Below are positions 1-9,794 of a stretch of DNA of 64,000 nt, in pieces. A program made the position numbers and the translations under genes. This DNA is from Phymatolithon calcareum. Its lineage: Eukaryota; Rhodophyta; Florideophyceae; Hapalidiales. The notes below the pieces were generated by a model. That model searched no databases, was not told the DNA's origin, and worked only from the letters and a program-made list of their open reading frames with translations. Where the stretch lies: the NCBI GenBank assembly GCA_977006965.1, contig OZ345363.1, positions 620,001 through 684,000 of the forward strand. The letters run 5' to 3'. Every line of letters starts with the position of its first letter. Within the stretch, counting starts at the first letter, position 1.

Positions 1-686
1 TGCGAGCGCGACGAGCTCGAATTCATGCAGGTTGCCGCCGTCTGCCGTATCAATGTCCCATCGGCGATAATTTGCTTCATTTCAGCTGCATTCTCTACTA
101 CCCGTTCCTTCGCCCCGTCCAAAAAAACGCCACCGCCTTTACCGCGTCGTTCCCGCACCTGAATGTTAATGCCCGCCATCCCGAGCGGGGTATCCGTACC
201 GTCGACGAGGTCGCGAATGCGTTCCTTATAAATCTCTACAAAACCAATGCGAACAGTTACGGCCATGGTGGTGCCAAATTCCGCGACGCGAGAGAAAACC
301 TCCTCGGCTATTGAGGCTATCATGTTTTCCATGGTGAAGCTTTTCCCGGCCGACGTCTGCCCATATGCCAACGCTGTGGCGTTCACACCTGCAAACACAG
401 ATGCCACCAGCGGCTTGACGTGCTTCTGTAACAGCGAACCCTCTGTGCTGGAGTGTGCAGCCTGCTTAGCTGCATCGTATACGTCGTCAAAACCTTCAAA
501 AATAGCAGGCGGACCGCGCGGGTCTTCAAGAGTTACGATAGGTGGATGTGATGATAGCGTCAGGATGTGCTTCGCTCGCTCTGCCGCTTCGAATGGAAGG
601 AGCGGACGCGCCTGTACGACTACGCGAACAGACTCAGTTTCACCATTGGAAGAAACACCATCGCGCGGTGCAAGCACCTTCATCAT
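1..686 (-). CDS. Kinesin motor domain protein, 5' part (runs off left edge)
   Basis: This encodes the N-terminal 228 residues of a kinesin, an ATP-driven microtubule motor. The ATG at 686 is preceded directly by an in-frame TAG, so the start is well fixed. After about 20 variable residues comes the first motor strand (VRVVVQARPLLP). The P-loop GQTSAGKSFTM lies at residues 109-119 and is almost identical to the kinesin consensus, with Ser for Thr. The stretch VEIYKERIRDLV is the conserved core helix and strand. The window ends inside switch I (MNSSSSRS, consensus NxxSSRSH). The first Arg of the usual RxRP nucleotide-base motif is Gln here (QARP). Switch II, neck and tail lie outside the window, so the subfamily cannot be fixed. 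The family call is secure. Confidence 0.93.
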   Translation of the reverse strand, partial: MMKVLAPRDGVSSNGETESVRVVVQARPLLPFEAAERAKHILTLSSHPPIVTLEDPRGPPAIFEGFDDVYDAAKQAAHSSTEGSLLQKHVKPLVASVFAGVNATALAYGQTSAGKSFTMENMIASIAEEVFSRVAEFGTTMAVTVRIGFVEIYKERIRDLVDGTDTPLGMAGINIQVRERRGKGGGVFLDGAKERVVENAAEMKQIIADGTLIRQTAATCMNSSSSRS

Positions 687-1397
687 CTACGCCGTCGTGG
701 TTGGGTGCTCAGCTCGAGACAGCAACGGCATGCGCCTTCGGCCATACGCGATATCGCGGCAGGAGATAATGGACAATGCGACAGTCCTTCGCGTTTGGTG
801 GCGAAGCTGCGTGAGGCCGGTGCAGAAAATTCCCTGATGGTAGGCCTAGCGCAGAATTGCCACCAATGTGACCGCGTATCTTGAAGGCAGTACGCCTGCG
901 GACCAAGTCCAAACTCTGGCAGAAAAATTGTGCTCTAGAATTTACGAATTTTTATAGGAGCAAATTCAGCGCAAAGCCAGAACCGTTTATTTAGACCTAA
1001 ACAGTGAACTTAAATTTCATTTACAGTCAATCCTCGTTAAATGGATCCTTGCAAAAAATCCTCTCTTTCAAGGACATGAAGTGGATGAACGGATATAGGA
1101 TATGCTTAAATTTAACGATTTTTTAAGATGCCCAGAAAACTCCATTTGAGAATACTTTCTCAGACCCACTTTGCCATTGAAGATGAGCTGTGCGAACTCC
1201 AAGACACTTCGGGGAGATCGCGCCATTACGCGCTCTGGTTACAATCGCATGGCTCATGGCAGGGACCATCCCATCGTTAACGCCTGGTTTCACGTCCACA
1301 CAAGTTACAACATTTGCGGGGAGAGCTTAGTGAATAATTGCAGAACTCCTCACAGTACATTCCCTAATCTGCAAATTGCGGAACTAGAAAACATCAC
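687..1397. other. Gene-free stretch upstream of the kinesin gene
   Basis: No ORF here looks like protein. The DNA is AT-rich around 940-1140. It should contain the kinesin promoter and 5' UTR, but I see no clear TATA box. Confidence 0.5.
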
Positions 1398-1491
1398 AAA
1401 TCGGGCTCCGCTCGTTGCCCTCTTTTAAGGCAAGAAAGATCCTTAAAGTTCCTTCTTCTCTTACATGAGGACGATGAGCGGAGCCCGATTT
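1398..1491. repeat. 16-bp perfect inverted repeat with 62-nt spacer
   Basis: AAATCGGGCTCCGCTC at 1398-1413 is exactly complementary to 1476-1491. No transposase or target-site duplication is apparent. It could be the footprint of a small non-autonomous DNA element or a transcribed hairpin. Confidence 0.6.
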
Positions 1492-1740
1492 CACTTCTGA
1501 CACGTGCAACTTACGTCGCACAGATGCTCCTCTCGGTCACGTCTTGACCTCTGTCTCACTCTAGCATCGCCTTCGGTTTGTTGATCAATGCGCGACGAAT
1601 GGATCTTTCTGATTAAATTGTCATTTGTCAGTTCGCTGCCGAATGGGCGGCGAACCGCATATCTTCTGCTGTCCCAGTTCATTGCTCAAGGGTTTTAACC
1701 TAGCGACCCTACGTTCTCGCCGAAAATTGAGCTCAACGTT

Positions 1741-2205
1741 TTGGAAATTATCGCTGCCCGTGCAACTTTACAAAACCGTTCAAGATCTCTGTCAGTTTCT
1801 TTTTCTAAGCATGCTTCTCATGCCTGGCCCCGGGTTTGGACGCGATTACTTTCGGCCATCACGTTTTCTGAGGGCTTATTCTACAAGTATGTTTTTGGTA
1901 AATATGCCGAGCACCGCCACAGCGGAATGGGAGTCGTATGCCCACTAGAACCACCATCGAAGAGGAGGATACACCTAGCGAAAAGAATTTTCTTGCGTCT
2001 GCTAAGACAGAAGAAGCGTCTTGACGAGGCAGAAGGGTATCGCGGAAGAGATAAGGATCTAATGGAAGCAATGAAGGATGGTGAGTGTCTCAAGAGATAT
2101 GACGACTTGAGAGAAGCCCTGCAAAATGCGAAGGAGGGAGTAGTATCGAAGAAGAAGCAAAGAAAAGAGATACTTGTAGTACGGGCACAGGAAGACGAAG
2201 AATGA
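1741..2205 (+). other. Unidentified ORF with a charged, helical C-terminal half
   Basis: An ORF of 154 codons. The first half reads like random translation. The second half, from about residue 70, is rich in Lys, Arg and Glu and would form long helices (for example KRIFLRLLRQKKRLDEAEGY). I do not recognise it. It may be an exon or decayed fragment of a coiled-coil protein, or it may be noise. No start, splice or promoter signal decides. Confidence 0.2.
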
Positions 2206-2595
2206 GCGGTGAAGATCCGTACTGAATCGAGCAAGCTACCAATGATCCTAACCACGAAGGAGAGAAGGGCGCTTCTGGGATGCGTAAGTCTGGTGTTCAA
2301 CCGGGCGCCTCTTTGTAGAAGATAAGTGTTAGGTGCGTAATTTAGTCACACGTCTGTCATACAAATGTTGGCGCTGCAACGCATTTTATATCAGCTCCCA
2401 TACACAGAGGTCTTGAGTAACCAGCGTAGGTCAGCGTGGATATTGTTAGAGTGGCCCTGTTACTCCAGGTATAGATATGGGGGAGATTTTAGGACTCACA
2501 TATCCCCCGAATTTGGAAAACCACCAAATTTCAAGTAATAAAGTTTAGTTGAGTTTTGCTCATCCCAATTCAGTCTCATTGCAAGCCTTGTCGCA

Positions 2596-3181
2596 CTACT
2601 CGACAGCAACAGAGGAACTATCGCCCGTTTTCTCTCCTCCCTTCTGCGCCGTCTTATGCTTTTTCGCGTTTCCTCCCTGTTCATATTCATTCTCATCAAT
2701 TCGTTTCTTTCGTTTCTTTCCGTTCACGGTCTCGCTTGAAGACCCTTGAACTCCCGTGCTAGTATTGGGCCCATTCAAGATAGCTTCGGCGAGATAATAC
2801 ATGTCCTCACCAAAGAGGTAATCAAGTAGTGCTGTCAGCTCAACCAAGGCGATGAACTCCGGTGGAACAGGAAGACCTCTAGATCCATCACTCTGATCGC
2901 TGTCTTCCAAGAGGGCCTTTTACGGAATGTGGCCCAGACCCTTACCTAAATCCAGAAGAGCTTGTGCTGCTGAAATTTCCTGTGTGGAAATAGACGCTTC
3001 GAACGAAGAAACATTTGGTAATAGGAAGAGGTAAACCATCGCGCGTTAATATAGATGCCGCTATTGTCTCTCTCCAGAAACTTTGAATTTGATACTTACG
3101 TTGGACATCGGGATTCAAAGGCTGAACGTTCTTAGGTTCTGCGTCGCCAGGAAAAGGCTCATCTTTCTCCGTGTTGGTCAT
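2596..3181 (-). pseudogene. Acidic NLS-tailed family, copy 1 (nonsense codon in exon 2)
   Basis: First of three related genes. Exon 1 starts at ATG 3181 (MTNTEKDEPFPGDAEP) and ends at 3100 before a consensus GTAAGT. The intron contains TATTAAC. The 3' splice site that fits the other copies is TTCGAAG|CG. Exon 2 then aligns with copy 2, but a TAA at 2920-2922 interrupts it. Downstream, the same type of protein continues to 2596 with the basic tail GKKRKKR and AKKHKTAQKGGEK, resembling a bipartite nuclear localisation signal. The stop suggests a pseudogene, though a GTAAGG just upstream of it leaves room for alternative splicing. The encoded protein would be small, acidic and low in complexity, with no known domain. 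Function unknown. Confidence 0.6.
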
Positions 3182-3313
3182 TTTGCGGAAATTGCAAACA
3201 TACAGATAGTGCGAATTACGAGGCTGTCTCACGCTGAACAGTGTTGGAGAGCAGCTGGGGTAAGATATCTGATGTCTGTTATTGTGCCACAGCAGACTAT
3301 TCAGGAAAGAGCG

Positions 3314-3323
3314 TCTTATATAC
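3314..3323 (-). promoter_or_regulatory. TATA box of copy 1
   Basis: GTATATAAGA on the minus strand, about 135 nt upstream of the ATG at 3181. Copy 2 has TATAAAAAG at the corresponding distance. Just upstream, both copies carry the block TGGCACGTTCCAGCTTCCTC (plus-strand reading), a candidate conserved promoter element. Confidence 0.6.
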
Positions 3324-3544
3324 GAAACATATGGCACGTTCCAGCTTCCTCGTCGCATAAAATTCGGGATATGTCTTCGCCGGTTCCACCATTGATTACT
3401 TCATGTCGAAATCACTAATGCTAGAGAACAGAGAACCGTCTGAATTGTAGAAAAATGAAAAACCGGGTTTGATAAATTTGGGGTTGAGCTTCACCTAGTA
3501 AATTCTTTGCTTCCCCACTTCATGCTGCTGGACCCAGCGTGAAA

Positions 3545-3775
3545 AAAACGTGGAACGCAGAATTTAAAGCTTGTGCTTCCAAGCATAGCAAACGGCGGGA
3601 GCAACGGTCAAGATAAGATAGGCGAGGTATCGATGCAGGTGCTCGCGAAAGATGAATGTTTTTGTTCTGCAAACTATTTAGTATCCAAGAAGAGATGCAG
3701 AGTAAAAAACGGACAGCCAGAAATAGATCAAGTTCGAAGACATGGCTCAGAGTCGAAATGAGATTTTTGCGGAGC
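3545..3775. repeat. Duplicated flank block C, first copy
   Basis: By eye this matches 7165-7350, for example TGCAGGTG..GCGAAAGATG against TGCAGGTG..GACAAAGATG. It is part of the duplication that made gene copies 1 and 2, but it lies on the other side of block B compared with the second unit. Confidence 0.5.
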
Positions 3776-4449
3776 TCTCAGAAATCATTTGAAATGTACG
3801 CGCACACGACCTTTGAACATAGAATGCACATGCATGTCGAGTTATTGTCGCTTTCCTTTAATTAACGCAGGGGAGCAGTATGCGAGAAGGGCTATCTTGG
3901 AGTCGAACATCATATTTCACTAGGTGGCTCGTCTAAGGGTGAAAGCAGTAGGGTCCATAACTGAAGACTAATCAGTCCCAAAACGACTACCTTTCGTACT
4001 CTACCCGACTATCGTAAAGTGCAGTGATAATGGTCTATTTAAATTTTAAACATTTTGTGAATAAGGTATTCCCCCCAGTCCTGCAGCAAAGATTGATTTA
4101 CAGCTATGGGGACTCCTAGCGTCAACTTGGGGCATGGCACCATAGCCGAAACGGAGAGGAGATCGTTCCCTTGGGCAAATTGCGCTCAATTGGCGCGAAA
4201 GAGACGGTAGACAATATACTCGTACGCCGCAGTCGCCAAACTTCTGCTCGTTAATAGATAGGTAAGAACGCCGAATACTCCACAAGATTTGTCGAGAGCG
4301 AATCAAAACGTTATAAGTTGTGCATGGAGTAACCTAGAGAAATATTCTTGGAAACTTCGTTTTGCAACTAATGTAAGTAATGAACTCAAAAATCATGTCG
4401 AAATAGGTGCAAAACATTCTCGATGGTACGGATGGTGGCTAGGTACGGA
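3776..4449. other. Gene-free stretch
   Basis: AT-rich DNA between duplicated blocks C and B of the first unit. The short ORFs look random and I see no RNA gene or repeat. Confidence 0.4.
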
Positions 4450-4680
4450 AGAAGAAGAAAGGTAGATTTTTATTTAAAAGTTACCATCGCATCTGTTGAC
4501 GCTTGGGGCAGCTTTCCTAGGGCCAATAGGTTTTGGCCTGATTCTGTCTATGGAAGAGTTTCTTCCCTTGTTGGTGTAACACGATTCAGTGGACTACAAA
4601 AACCCACCTCTGGTCTCCTTCGGGACCTCGAGGGGGAAAATTACTCCCCTGTCCTGTGACACGCTGTGATTTCAAGTAGC
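4450..4680. repeat. Duplicated flank block B, first copy
   Basis: Matches 6865-7085, including the shared word GACGCTTGGGGCA (4498 and 6915) and a purine-rich CTCGAGGGGGAAA/CTCGAAGGGGAAA stretch near its right end. It is not convincingly coding. Confidence 0.55.
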
Positions 4681-4704
4681 GGGCCGTTCTTACTTGTCCA
4701 CAGC

Positions 4705-5100
4705 CTAAAACATGGTTAGGAGCTCGTCGAGTGCTCGCTTAGTCCAGGCGCTGTTCTCTTTGGAGAGTCTGTCTTTTGCGAGGCCATTTGTCACGTCTTC
4801 GATGGCATCTTTACCACATTGGCCGGTGAGTTCGATAAGGGTGGAGGTGCTCACGGGAGGGAACATTTCAAATGACCACTTGGTGGCAAGTGTTCTATGT
4901 CTTCTTGAGTTGAAGAGAAGGTGCCGGGGTAACGACACTTTCGCGTGCGGTATAGGTCGTTTTTTCGACTTCTCCACATCCTCTGCGGCCTCCAGTACCT
5001 TGTTTCTTTGGTATTTCTTGATGCCTGTCGTAGCTGTCGTTTCGTTTGCAGCTTCGCTCAGGAAGCCATTCACTCTCGCGTGGAAAATAACTCTCCGCTT
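4705..5100 (-). CDS. Unidentified basic protein, probable 3' exon
   Basis: About 130 codons are open and end at 4705, but there is no ATG in this frame. A TAG lies near 5103, and TCTAG|AAGCGG there could be a 3' splice site joining an upstream exon. The frames to 5300 contain Lys/Arg-rich protein-like sequence (for example PPTQGKKRRPCKTLCAEI). The visible part carries VEKSKKRPIPHAK, which resembles a nuclear localisation signal, and a helical acidic C-terminus ending in DELLTMF. I do not recognise the family. It lies inside the cluster of NLS-tailed genes but does not obviously belong to it. The exon structure is a guess. Confidence 0.3.
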   Translation of the reverse strand, partial: KRRVIFHARVNGFLSEAANETTATTGIKKYQRNKVLEAAEDVEKSKKRPIPHAKVSLPRHLLFNSRRHRTLATKWSFEMFPPVSTSTLIELTGQCGKDAIEDVTNGLAKDRLSKENSAWTKRALDELLTMF

Positions 5101-5300
5101 CTAGACGTTTCTTGTTCGCGATCTCTGTTGTTGGACCAGATATCAGCGCATCGCGTCTTCTTATCAATCTCTGCACAAAGCGTCTTGCAAGGACGTCTCT
5201 TCTTCCCTTGGGTTGGAGGATTCGACACATGGCTGGTGGCTAGGTACACCATCCCTACCATGAACACTGGATAAGATGTAAAACTTATTCTGTTCAACTG

Positions 5301-5735
5301 CTCTACGATAATCACTTCTATCTTACTCTGTGGAGCCGGTGTTCGACGAATGCATCTTAACAGTCAAACTGGCCATTTTCAAAACAATGCCGAATGGACG
5401 TCAAACTGGAATTATTCAGCTTTCTCCGTGCATCACTCAATAATTTTGTCCCTGCGAATATATGCATTGGCAGATATTGAGCTCATTGTTTAAACGGTAC
5501 ACTGTCGAATGAACGCTATTGAACGAATGATACTGTTATTCAAAAGGCCGCTTTAGGTCTCGTAGTCGTATTACTTGACCAGACTTTTGACAAAATTTTT
5601 CCTTTTCTCGGAATGTCTTTCATGCCTTTTTCCGAATCTGAGAATCACAGAACTGCAACTTTATAGTTAATCCAAATTGAGTCTCAATATAAATCATGCC
5701 TCACGCCTCAATATGAAGAGAGGAACTATCACTTG
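5301..5735. other. Gene-free stretch between gene copy 2 and the 4.7-5.1 kb ORF
   Basis: AT-rich DNA containing the 3' flank of gene copy 2. About 5690-5735 aligns with the 3' flank of copy 1 near 2560-2600 (shared GATAGTTCCTCT on the minus strand). Nothing else is seen. Confidence 0.4.
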
Positions 5736-6428
5736 TTACTCACCACCATTCTGTGCCATTTTATACTGTTTCGCGATTCCTTCCTGCTCAATTTCTTTCT
5801 CACCGTAAGATTTCTTACGCTTTTTTCCGCTCTCATTTTCGGTTGAAGACCCACTAAACTGTGTACTGATATCTAAACCTTCAGGCGATGCAGTATTTGC
5901 GTCACTTTTTGTGTCAAGAATGTTGGAAACCTGGCCACTATGCTGGATCCGGGAGTCCGGCCTAGCGGGTGGACGATCTTCAAGGGGGATTTCATCGAAG
6001 AAGGTTTCCTGTTCCGCGGAATTGTTCCGCATGGAATTGAGCTCGTCCTCGGTGTCGTCACCAAAAGACGTGAGAAGCAGGCTTGGTGGCTCACCTAGAG
6101 GTATGAGCTCCGATAGAAAGGGTTGTTCCCTTGATACACCACTCTGCTCGCTGTCGTCGAACAAGGCTATCTCCGAAGAGGGAGCCAGACCCCTGTTTGA
6201 ATCCGGAAGAGCTGGGCTGCCCGAATTGACCTGTGTGGTAATGGAGCCTGCAAATGACGACACAGTTGGTAATTGGAAGAAGTAGATCACCACGCGTTAA
6301 TACAGAAGCCATTGATTTCTCTTAATCCGTTTTTTTTGACACGTACCTTGGATATTGGGATTCAAATACTCAACTTCCTCATCCCCTATGCCGACGGGCG
6401 CGGGATCCTTGTCTTTCGTGTTGCTCAT
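5736..6428 (-). CDS. Acidic NLS-tailed family, copy 2 (intact, one intron)
   Basis: Exon 1 runs from ATG 6428 to 6347. The intron 6346-6248 (99 nt) begins GTACGT, holds TATTAAC and ends TTTGCAG. Exon 2 runs 6247-5736 and ends in TAA. The spliced length is 594 nt, or 197 aa. The protein is Ser/Glu/Asp-rich and acidic with no recognisable domain. It ends with GKKRKKSYGEKEIEQEG and AKQYKMAQNGGE, a bipartite-type basic tail shared with copies 1 and 3, which suggests a nuclear protein. Copy 1 shares its promoter and 3' flank closely, so these two are a recent duplication. Copy 3 is more diverged. Function is unknown; a transcription-associated or chromatin adaptor role is only speculation. Confidence 0.7.
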
Positions 6429-6570
6429 ATTGCGACAAATGCAACCCTGCCGGTATTGCGAGTCACGAAACTCAGTCTCGCTCAGCAGGGTTGAATGCGG
6501 CTGGTGTGAGAGGTGCGCTGTCTCTTCTTGAGCTTGAAGTTGGAAGCAGTAGATTGTGCAGGAGAGAGTT

Positions 6571-6579
6571 CTTTTTATA
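6571..6579 (-). promoter_or_regulatory. TATA box of copy 2
   Basis: TATAAAAAG on the minus strand, about 145 nt upstream of the ATG at 6428, aligned with the TATA box of copy 1. The flanking sequence to about 6700 is conserved between the copies. Confidence 0.6.
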
Positions 6580-6864
6580 CCAAAATTGAAGTGCGATGAA
6601 TAATCAGATGGCACGTTCCAGCTTCCTCATTGTATAAATTTCGGACTATCTCGTCCACCACTCCACCATTGATTACTTCTTGTCGCAAACACCACGTGGA
6701 AGGAAAGAGCGCCGTCTGAATTTTACAATCTCCACATTCGCTAAATTTTTTCTTCAGCTTAGCCTTCTAAATTCACTGCCTTCCCACTTGTCTCGCTGGA
6801 CCCTGTGTTCGAGAAAGGACTGGAAGGGAGAGTGTAGGTAATTTGCCTCTGACCACCGAAAACG

Positions 6865-7085
6865 GAAGGAAAGAAAGATCAGAGTTTTATTATAGTGTTA
6901 CTACCGCATCTGCAGACGCTTGGGGCAACTCTTCTGACGAGCCGCACGGACTCATTCGGGTCACAAAGGCTCCGTTTAAACTAAAGCAGTAGAGAGAGAA
7001 AAATTCCAATATCTACCTCTGATCTCAAAAAAAGGATCTCGAAGGGGAAAGTCATTTCGCCTCCCGTGCCGCACCGAATCTCTTC
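6865..7085. repeat. Duplicated flank block B, second copy
   Basis: Partner of 4450-4680. In this unit it sits next to the gene promoter and to the left of block C. Confidence 0.55.
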
Positions 7086-7164
7086 GCTCTTGCTGCCCGG
7101 TGGCGTTGGCGGGGGAGTTTGCGACGTCCCTAGTCGTCTCTGTGCCGAATCGCTATGGGCGAGT

Positions 7165-7350
7165 TTACCTACTTCCCAAGTCTGCGAAAACGGGAACAGC
7201 AAACATCGCCGAGAGATATGCAGGGTATCCGTGCAGGTGTTTGACAAAGATGGGAAGCTCTTGTTCTTCAACCACGAAGTCTGTTTGAAGTAAAGACACA
7301 GACTTGGAAAATATACATGATCAGAGATCGACCGAGTTCTGAGACATGAC
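7165..7350. repeat. Duplicated flank block C, second copy
   Basis: Partner of 3545-3775. Both copies carry the same run of sequence, but their order relative to block B is reversed between the two units. Confidence 0.5.
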
Positions 7351-7800
7351 ACAGAGACATTTCTTCTTTATTGCAGGTTTTTGAAGTTGTCTTGGAAGAA
7401 CTCCACATCCTTACGGCTACAGTAGTCTAACAAATACGAGTGGTACTTGATGTCACAATAGCTCAAAGCTGCACAAAGTGCAGACCTTCGGGGAGCTTTA
7501 CATCAATATCTCTACGCAGCCAATCTTCAGCCGCCGTCCTTCCAAAGGTATGGCCTGGGTTCGAGGACATTTAGGATGCTCACGGTAATTGGTCATCTCG
7601 TTACCTTCTTTCATCTCCGCAGAGACATTGAACAGCAGGGTAGAAGAAAATAAATTTCGCGATGATATTTAGCGGAGCTCTGGGAAACCGTGAGAGAGAT
7701 GTGACTGTACAGAGACTATCAGATGTACTGGCAGTGAACGTGAAATATCGCGCGGTGTGCAGCTGTGAGCAATGAATGGGCATCAAAACAATTTGAAACA
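7351..7800. other. Gene-free stretch
   Basis: No convincing ORF, repeat or RNA gene is seen. Confidence 0.4.
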
Positions 7801-7839
7801 ACGTCCGATTAGCAAAAATTGAGAGTGTGCAGAGTATTT

Positions 7840-8815
7840 GGGTCGGCACCCGTTTGCCGACCAAAGGTCGCACAGACGGTTTCCACGATCGAGGCTGCAC
7901 AGGACACTCGATGAGAAGGACCGCTTTCGAAAACGACAATGTCCCTTTCATAAATTATGCCATGCAGTCGAATTGCAGTAGAATTCAACTTGTCGGGGTG
8001 CACTTTTCGCATACAATCCCTGTCTCTTGTGCTTCATTGGCAGCGATGGATGGGGGTGGCAAAATCATCGTGGTCTCAGATTCTTCCATATCCGTTGCGA
8101 CAGACAACTTCAACGGCCGAGGGGCTTGTTTGCACTTCGCAATGGAAAACGATTAGGGGAACAAGAAGAAAACGTTTATCGTGGTATCTGGTGGCTAGAA
8201 GGCCCAGAAGCGCACGTCGATGACCAAATATGGCTCATTAGTTCCAAATTCCAAACATGGACTTGCATCACATCTTGTTTTCAGGAAGGGGCTTTGCTTT
8301 CTTCTCGGCTCGCAGTGAATGGTTATGCGAATATTGGAATCTATGCTATCTTTGCTGATAGAGTCAACGAGACTGCGCTGTGTACGGCGTGCATCAGGTC
8401 TCCGTCAGTGATACTGGTGCCCAACCGCGAATCTCAGCATTCCTATGGTCTTCCAAAGGTGGCACGCTGCAGGTGTGGGTACCTATTGCACACTCGCCAA
8501 CGTTGCTCCACATCAAAAAAACAATGCTACCAACGAAGCGCCGCATTCACCGCCGCCAGACACAACCGTCCGCGTGTTTCGATACCGCGGACGAGTCACG
8601 ATGGTTCCCACGACGGCGCTGTGTATTACCTCCCAAGGTGTTCTATTTTACCTTAGCGCCCTTGGAAGATAGCATCCGAGACTGTGACATGTGGGTCAAC
8701 GAAAAGTCTGCGCAGCGAGATGAAAGCCATATCGCAGCGGCCGTCATCTTCAGTGCATCGTCATGTCGCGAAACCAGCCCAAGGTTGATATTGCGTCACC
8801 ACTTTGCTGCGGGGT
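7840..8815 (+). pseudogene. Decayed WD/beta-propeller-like gene, candidate 1
   Basis: Protein-like stretches appear one after another in different frames of the same strand. One at about 8041 is Gly/Val-rich and strand-like (MDGGGKIIVVSDSSISVATD). Another at 8210-8350 is hydrophobic (DDQIWLISSKFQTWTCIT). A third at 8383-8480 resembles a WD-repeat end (SKGGTLQVWVP). Stops and frameshifts separate them. This pattern fits a decayed gene for a beta-propeller protein rather than an intron-containing one, because no splice signals bridge the pieces. A similar fragment (ADGTLHLWAP) occurs at 12.5 kb. The family is not identified. Confidence 0.27.
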
Positions 8816-9794
8816 AATCGCATCTACCAACGATAATAAGGAAGAACGAAAGCTGTAGGGTGCGTCGGTGGTTGCGTCCGTTCGACTTGGGACGTGTCTT
8901 TTTATCCTGATGTCGGGAGCGATAATGGACATTTGACTGCATGATGTACGTTTAGCAAGGGTCAGATCATACCGTGAAAATTGAAGAATGTGGCGAAGCG
9001 CAAAAAGTTTCCTTCGCCAAGCAACGTAGTCTTTCGCGCTGAAGTCAAGGAGTTTGTCGTGGTACTGCTGGAAATGGGGCGGGCGCCGAGAGTGGGCGAA
9101 GCTTGAAGGCGTCCGAGTAACGCAGAACTTCTGAATTGGACTTGAATGGCTCTCTGCGGTCCAGGCAAAGTTGAAGGTAGTCTTTGGATGAAACGTTAAG
9201 CGCGTGATCTCATTTTCTTCATGTTGTGATGTTGTCATTCAAGTGAAATGAAAAGTAGCAACGAATTTTAAGGCTCTCTGGACTACCAGGACTACCGAGT
9301 TTCCGGATGGATATTATCAGTGAAGACTCTGGGACTTATTGCGATTGCTCGACTGGCTGCACGAATTATTCCGGAGCAGGGATAGCGGTGCCGCCGGTGA
9401 AGTAGCTGTGACAAATGGGGTCGTCGAATGTATGGTATTCAGGTGGTTAGCGAGTCAGCAGTGCATCCGTTGACGAGCAATCGGTCGTTGAGAGCGAAAC
9501 ATCTTTCACGCTCGATCATTAGAACGTTCCTTCGAAGTGCTTATTCATCGCGAGAAGTGGATTGAAGCAATGCGACGCGATAGGAGGCCAATCTGTATTT
9601 TCATTCCTTGCGAGCTCTAGAGGCATGTGCTTAAACTTTCCCGACCGGGGGGAGCTGTACATCAACCTTTGTGCTCATGTCTATCCGAATTTCTGGTAAA
9701 TTCATTTTTAAAATATATTTTTCATCACAAATTTGTCACTTATGTTTCAAACCTTGCTTAACTCCTGCACATCCATGAACACGCTTTCACGGTC
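8816..9794. other. No supported gene
   Basis: A 162-codon minus-strand ORF (8750-9238) lies at the left, but its composition is not convincing. The rest, to the 3' end of gene copy 3, shows nothing. Confidence 0.4.

Noticed and set aside
8027-8656. 209-codon ORF as an intact gene
   Set aside because: Only part of it is protein-like, and adjoining protein-like sequence lies in other frames, so it is treated as part of a decayed gene.
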